From Syntrophomonadaceae bacterium (lineage in GTDB: Bacteria; Bacillota_D; Dethiobacteria; DTU022): a stretch of 8,232 nucleotides of DNA. Of the stretch, positions 6,477-8,232 are shown in pieces. Where the stretch lies: contig PWUG01000231.1 of the NCBI GenBank assembly GCA_003562605.1, positions 1-8,232 on the forward strand. The letters are read 5' to 3'. Numbering within the stretch: the first letter of the stretch is position 1; every line of letters starts with the position of its first letter. The position numbers and the translations under genes are program-made. The notes below the pieces were generated by a model. That model saw only the letters and a program-made list of their open reading frames with translations. It was not told the origin of the DNA and searched no databases.

Positions 6477-7058
6477 TTATAATGTCAGCATACCCTGAAA
6501 ACCGAGAAAAGCCATGGATAAGATTCCTGCAGTAATCAAGGTGACAGCAGATCCCTGCAGTACATCCGGCATATTGGCCAGCTCCAGCCTTTCCCGTATT
6601 CCGGCCATAATAATAAGGGCCAGTGAAAATCCCAGTGAAGCCGCTATGGCAAATACCACTGCTTCAAGTAGAGAGAACTCCTGGCGGACAGCCAGCAAAG
6701 CCACCGCCATGACAGCACAATTAGTAGTAATCAACGGTAAAAATATTCCCAATCCCTGATATAAAGTCGGACTTATCTTTCGCAGTACTATTTCCACCAG
6801 CTGGACGAGCGACGCTATGACCAAAATGAAAGTCACTATCTGCAGGTAGGTCAGGTTATAGGGAACAAGAACAAAAGTATACAGCAACCATGTCACCAGG
6901 GTAGCCATGGTCATAACAAAAATCACGGCCATACTCATGCCGATTGCAGTTTCCATTTTCCGGGATACGCCAAGAAAAGGGCAAATACCGAAAAACCTGT
7001 GAAGCACAAAGTTTTCCACGAAAATGTAGATAAAAATAATTGAAAGCAGTTTTTCCAT
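6477..7058 (-). CDS. rnfA: RnfA, membrane subunit of the Rnf complex
   Basis: RnfA is an integral membrane subunit of the Rnf ferredoxin:NAD+ oxidoreductase, homologous to NqrE. The 193-residue protein is of standard length with about six membrane helices. Seen: FVENFVLHRFFGICPFLGVSRK (Cys26, a hallmark split here over two helices) and LPLITTNCAVMAVALL (Cys114). In the Rnf/Nqr family the equivalent cysteines of RnfA and RnfE together bind a [2Fe-2S] cluster within the membrane; the two needed here are present. The ATG is preceded by GGGAGGAC, a strong ribosome binding site. RnfA and RnfE are homologous with inverted topology; both are complete in the window. A hairpin-forming inverted repeat lies in the 46-bp gap after rnfE. 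Confidence 0.96.
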   Translation of the reverse strand: MEKLLSIIFIYIFVENFVLHRFFGICPFLGVSRKMETAIGMSMAVIFVMTMATLVTWLLYTFVLVPYNLTYLQIVTFILVIASLVQLVEIVLRKISPTLYQGLGIFLPLITTNCAVMAVALLAVRQEFSLLEAVVFAIAASLGFSLALIIMAGIRERLELANMPDVLQGSAVTLITAGILSMAFLGFQGMLTL

Positions 7059-7073
7059 AATGTCCTCCCGCCC

Positions 7074-7105
7074 AGGTTAACAGCTATAAATCTGTTTGTT
7101 AACCT
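7074..7105 (-). other. Intergenic inverted repeat between rnfE and rnfA (mRNA hairpin candidate)
   Basis: A perfect 9-bp inverted repeat, AGGTTAACA (7074-7082) and TGTTAACCT (7097-7105), encloses a 14-nt loop and fills most of the 46-bp gap; its outer end touches the rnfE stop codon. No T-run follows on the minus strand, so it is not an intrinsic terminator. It could stabilise or direct processing of the operon mRNA, or bind a regulator. Confidence 0.5.
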
Positions 7106-7731
7106 TAAATGTTAAAACGTTTCATAAGCATATTAACGATGGCCAGCAGCAGGCCCAGGGCTATAAACGCACCGGGCGGCTGAGCAAACAGGGTCATCGC
7201 TTCAAAGTTACTCCCAAAAAGATGAATGGCGCTTTCCGGATCCGGGCCGAGAATAGTTCCATGACCAAGGACCTCACGAACAAATGCCAAAATCACCAGG
7301 GCCAGGGTAAATCCCAGGCCAACGCCGATGCCGTCTAAGAATGATCTAGCTACCGGTTTCTTGCTGGCAAAAGCTTCGGATCTGCCCAAAATAACACAGT
7401 TAACAACTATCAACGGCACAAATACACCGAGAGCTTCATAAAGCACGGGCTGAAAAGCCTGTAACACCATCTCGATAATGGTAACAAAGGTAGCGATGAT
7501 CACGATAAAACAGGGAATGCGCACCTGCGGGGGAATATAGTTGCGTAGAAGTGATACAACCAGGTTGGCAGCGATTAAAACTGCAGTAGCCGCAAGCCCC
7601 ATCCCGAAACCGTTCACCACAAAAGCAGTGACACCGAGAACCGGGCACATGCCCAGCAGTGCAACAAATACAGGGTTTTCCTTAACTATTCCCCGGGTTA
7701 AATCCTGTATGTAAACATTATTCTGTTTCAT
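7105..7731 (-). CDS. rnfE: RnfE, membrane subunit of the Rnf complex
   Basis: RnfE is an integral membrane Rnf subunit, homologous to NqrD and paired with RnfA. The 208-residue protein is of normal length. Seen: the N-terminal DLTRGIVKENPVFVALLGMCPVLG pattern (Cys29), then PLIVVNCVILGRSEAFASKK (Cys112). These two cysteines correspond to the RnfE/NqrD ligands of the intramembrane [2Fe-2S] cluster shared with RnfA. Cys74 is extra. About six hydrophobic helices are apparent. The ATG start follows a strong, extended ribosome binding site (GGAGGTGAGGAG) and lies 29 bp after the stop of the FMN-binding gene, in agreement with the rnfG-rnfE-rnfA-rnfB order. Confidence 0.96.
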   Translation of the reverse strand: MKQNNVYIQDLTRGIVKENPVFVALLGMCPVLGVTAFVVNGFGMGLAATAVLIAANLVVSLLRNYIPPQVRIPCFIVIIATFVTIIEMVLQAFQPVLYEALGVFVPLIVVNCVILGRSEAFASKKPVARSFLDGIGVGLGFTLALVILAFVREVLGHGTILGPDPESAIHLFGSNFEAMTLFAQPPGAFIALGLLLAIVNMLMKRFNI

Positions 7732-7760
7732 TAGTTCTCCTCACCTCCACCGTCGTCTTT

Positions 7761-8232
7761 CTATTCACCGGACAAAGCATCCCGAACAGCGTCTACTATA
7801 GCATTGGCACTTATGGTCGCACCTGTTTGCGTGTCAATTTCGAGGCTTTGTTCTTCTATGATCCTATCGGGTATCAGCGGGTAAGCTTCGATGAAGTATG
7901 TTTGTGTTTCCTCGTGTTCCAAAACTTCAATGCTGATGATTTCTCCGCCGGAAACTTCCACTTCAACCAATATCAGGCCGTCAAGACCCGGAGCACTGCC
8001 CTGGTAGAGCCCGTCTGGGATCCCGGATATATCGATTTCTTCCGGTTCAGGCTCTTTCTCAACAACGTTGCCTAAACCAAGGGCATCTAAGAGAGCATTA
8101 CGAACAGCATCAACTATAGCGTTAGCGCTGGTAGTTGCACCGGTTTGCGTGTCAACATCCAAATGCTGCTCCTCTAAAATCCTATCAGGAATCAAAGGAT
8201 AAGCTTCGATAAAGTAAGTTGGTGTTTCCTGG
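7761..8232 (-). CDS. RnfG-type protein with tandem FMN-binding units (C-terminal part; continues past the right edge)
   Basis: The frame is open to the window edge, so this is the 3' part of a longer gene; a TTG at 8193-8195 is not a believable start. In Rnf, RnfG carries FMN bound covalently and passes electrons on the outer face of the membrane. Seen: one complete FMN-binding domain (7773-8036) with GLYQGSAPGLDGLI, a VEVSGGEI strand, HEETQTYF, and the motif DTQTGATIS. A second unit, cut by the edge, ends in DTQTGATTS. Both fit Dxx(S/T)GA(T/S)x(S/T), the site where ApbE-type transferases attach FMN; the acceptor would be Ser (codons 7809-7811 and 8127-8129). An acidic linker (EKEPEPEE) joins the units. 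Position before rnfE supports RnfG, but the compact domain type also resembles FMN domains of other flavoproteins, and a separate duplicated gene is possible. No membrane anchor is visible in this part. Confidence 0.8.
   Translation of the reverse strand, partial: QETPTYFIEAYPLIPDRILEEQHLDVDTQTGATTSANAIVDAVRNALLDALGLGNVVEKEPEPEEIDISGIPDGLYQGSAPGLDGLILVEVEVSGGEIISIEVLEHEETQTYFIEAYPLIPDRIIEEQSLEIDTQTGATISANAIVDAVRDALSGE
7773..7913 (-). repeat. FMN-binding repeat, C-terminal copy
   Basis: This 141-bp segment codes for 47 residues that match the copy at 8091-8231 in 39 positions without gaps, at an offset of exactly 318 bp (106 codons). It covers the end of the FMN domain from EETQTYF to the final DAL, including the flavin attachment motif. 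Confidence 0.9.
8091..8231 (-). repeat. FMN-binding repeat, upstream copy (cut by the window edge)
   Basis: This is the partner of the repeat at 7773-7913, with 39 of 47 encoded residues identical. The N-terminal half of this unit and any further copies lie outside the window. Confidence 0.9.

Noticed and set aside
8193..8195. TTG as the start of a separate 144-residue FMN-binding protein
   Set aside because: The frame stays open to the window edge, and the residues before it (ETPTYFIEAYP) match the second repeat unit, so the TTG is an internal Leu codon.

Overview
All genes in this window lie on the minus strand. In transcription order (high to low coordinate) they form one closely packed block of membrane energy-conversion genes. 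The first part is the end of an Rnf operon: a C-terminal piece of an FMN-binding RnfG-type subunit, then rnfE, rnfA and rnfB. This matches the end of the common rnfCDGEAB order, so rnfC and rnfD are expected just beyond the right edge. Rnf is a membrane ferredoxin:NAD+ oxidoreductase coupled to Na+ or H+ transport.

After an 82-bp gap with no visible terminator comes an Mrp-type cation/proton antiporter module: mrpE, mrpF, mrpG, two short genes equivalent to the C-terminal part of MrpA (MbhD-like and MbhE-like), mrpB, mrpC, mrpD, and a second MrpD-like gene. The order E-F-G-A'-A''-B-C-D-D' is that of the antiporter half of archaeal Mbh/Mbs respiratory complexes, not the mrpABCDEFG order of Bacillus. 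Two consecutive MrpD-like subunits recall Mbs (H and H'). No hydrogenase or sulfur-reductase subunit is visible, but the cluster may continue past the left edge.

The genes suggest an anaerobic bacterium with Clostridia/Firmicutes-like features: a multi-cluster RnfB, strong AGGAGG-type ribosome binding sites, frequent GTG starts and moderate GC content. This is inference; no RNA or phylogenetic marker is present. The likely joint role is that Rnf uses reduced ferredoxin to build an ion gradient and the Mrp module exchanges Na+ for H+, or couples to a further redox partner.

The oddest features are at the edges. Bases 1-76 are a perfect palindrome that folds the second mrpD gene back on itself and gives it a false stop; this looks like an assembly or amplification artefact at a contig end. 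At the right edge, the RnfG-type protein carries tandem, nearly identical FMN-binding units 318 bp apart, each with a covalent-flavin attachment motif. Smaller points are a promoter-like sequence before the second mrpD, two unclear start codons, a hairpin between rnfE and rnfA, and a start correction for mrpF. No stretch over 300 bases lacks a gene; the longest gap is 103 bp (1382-1484).
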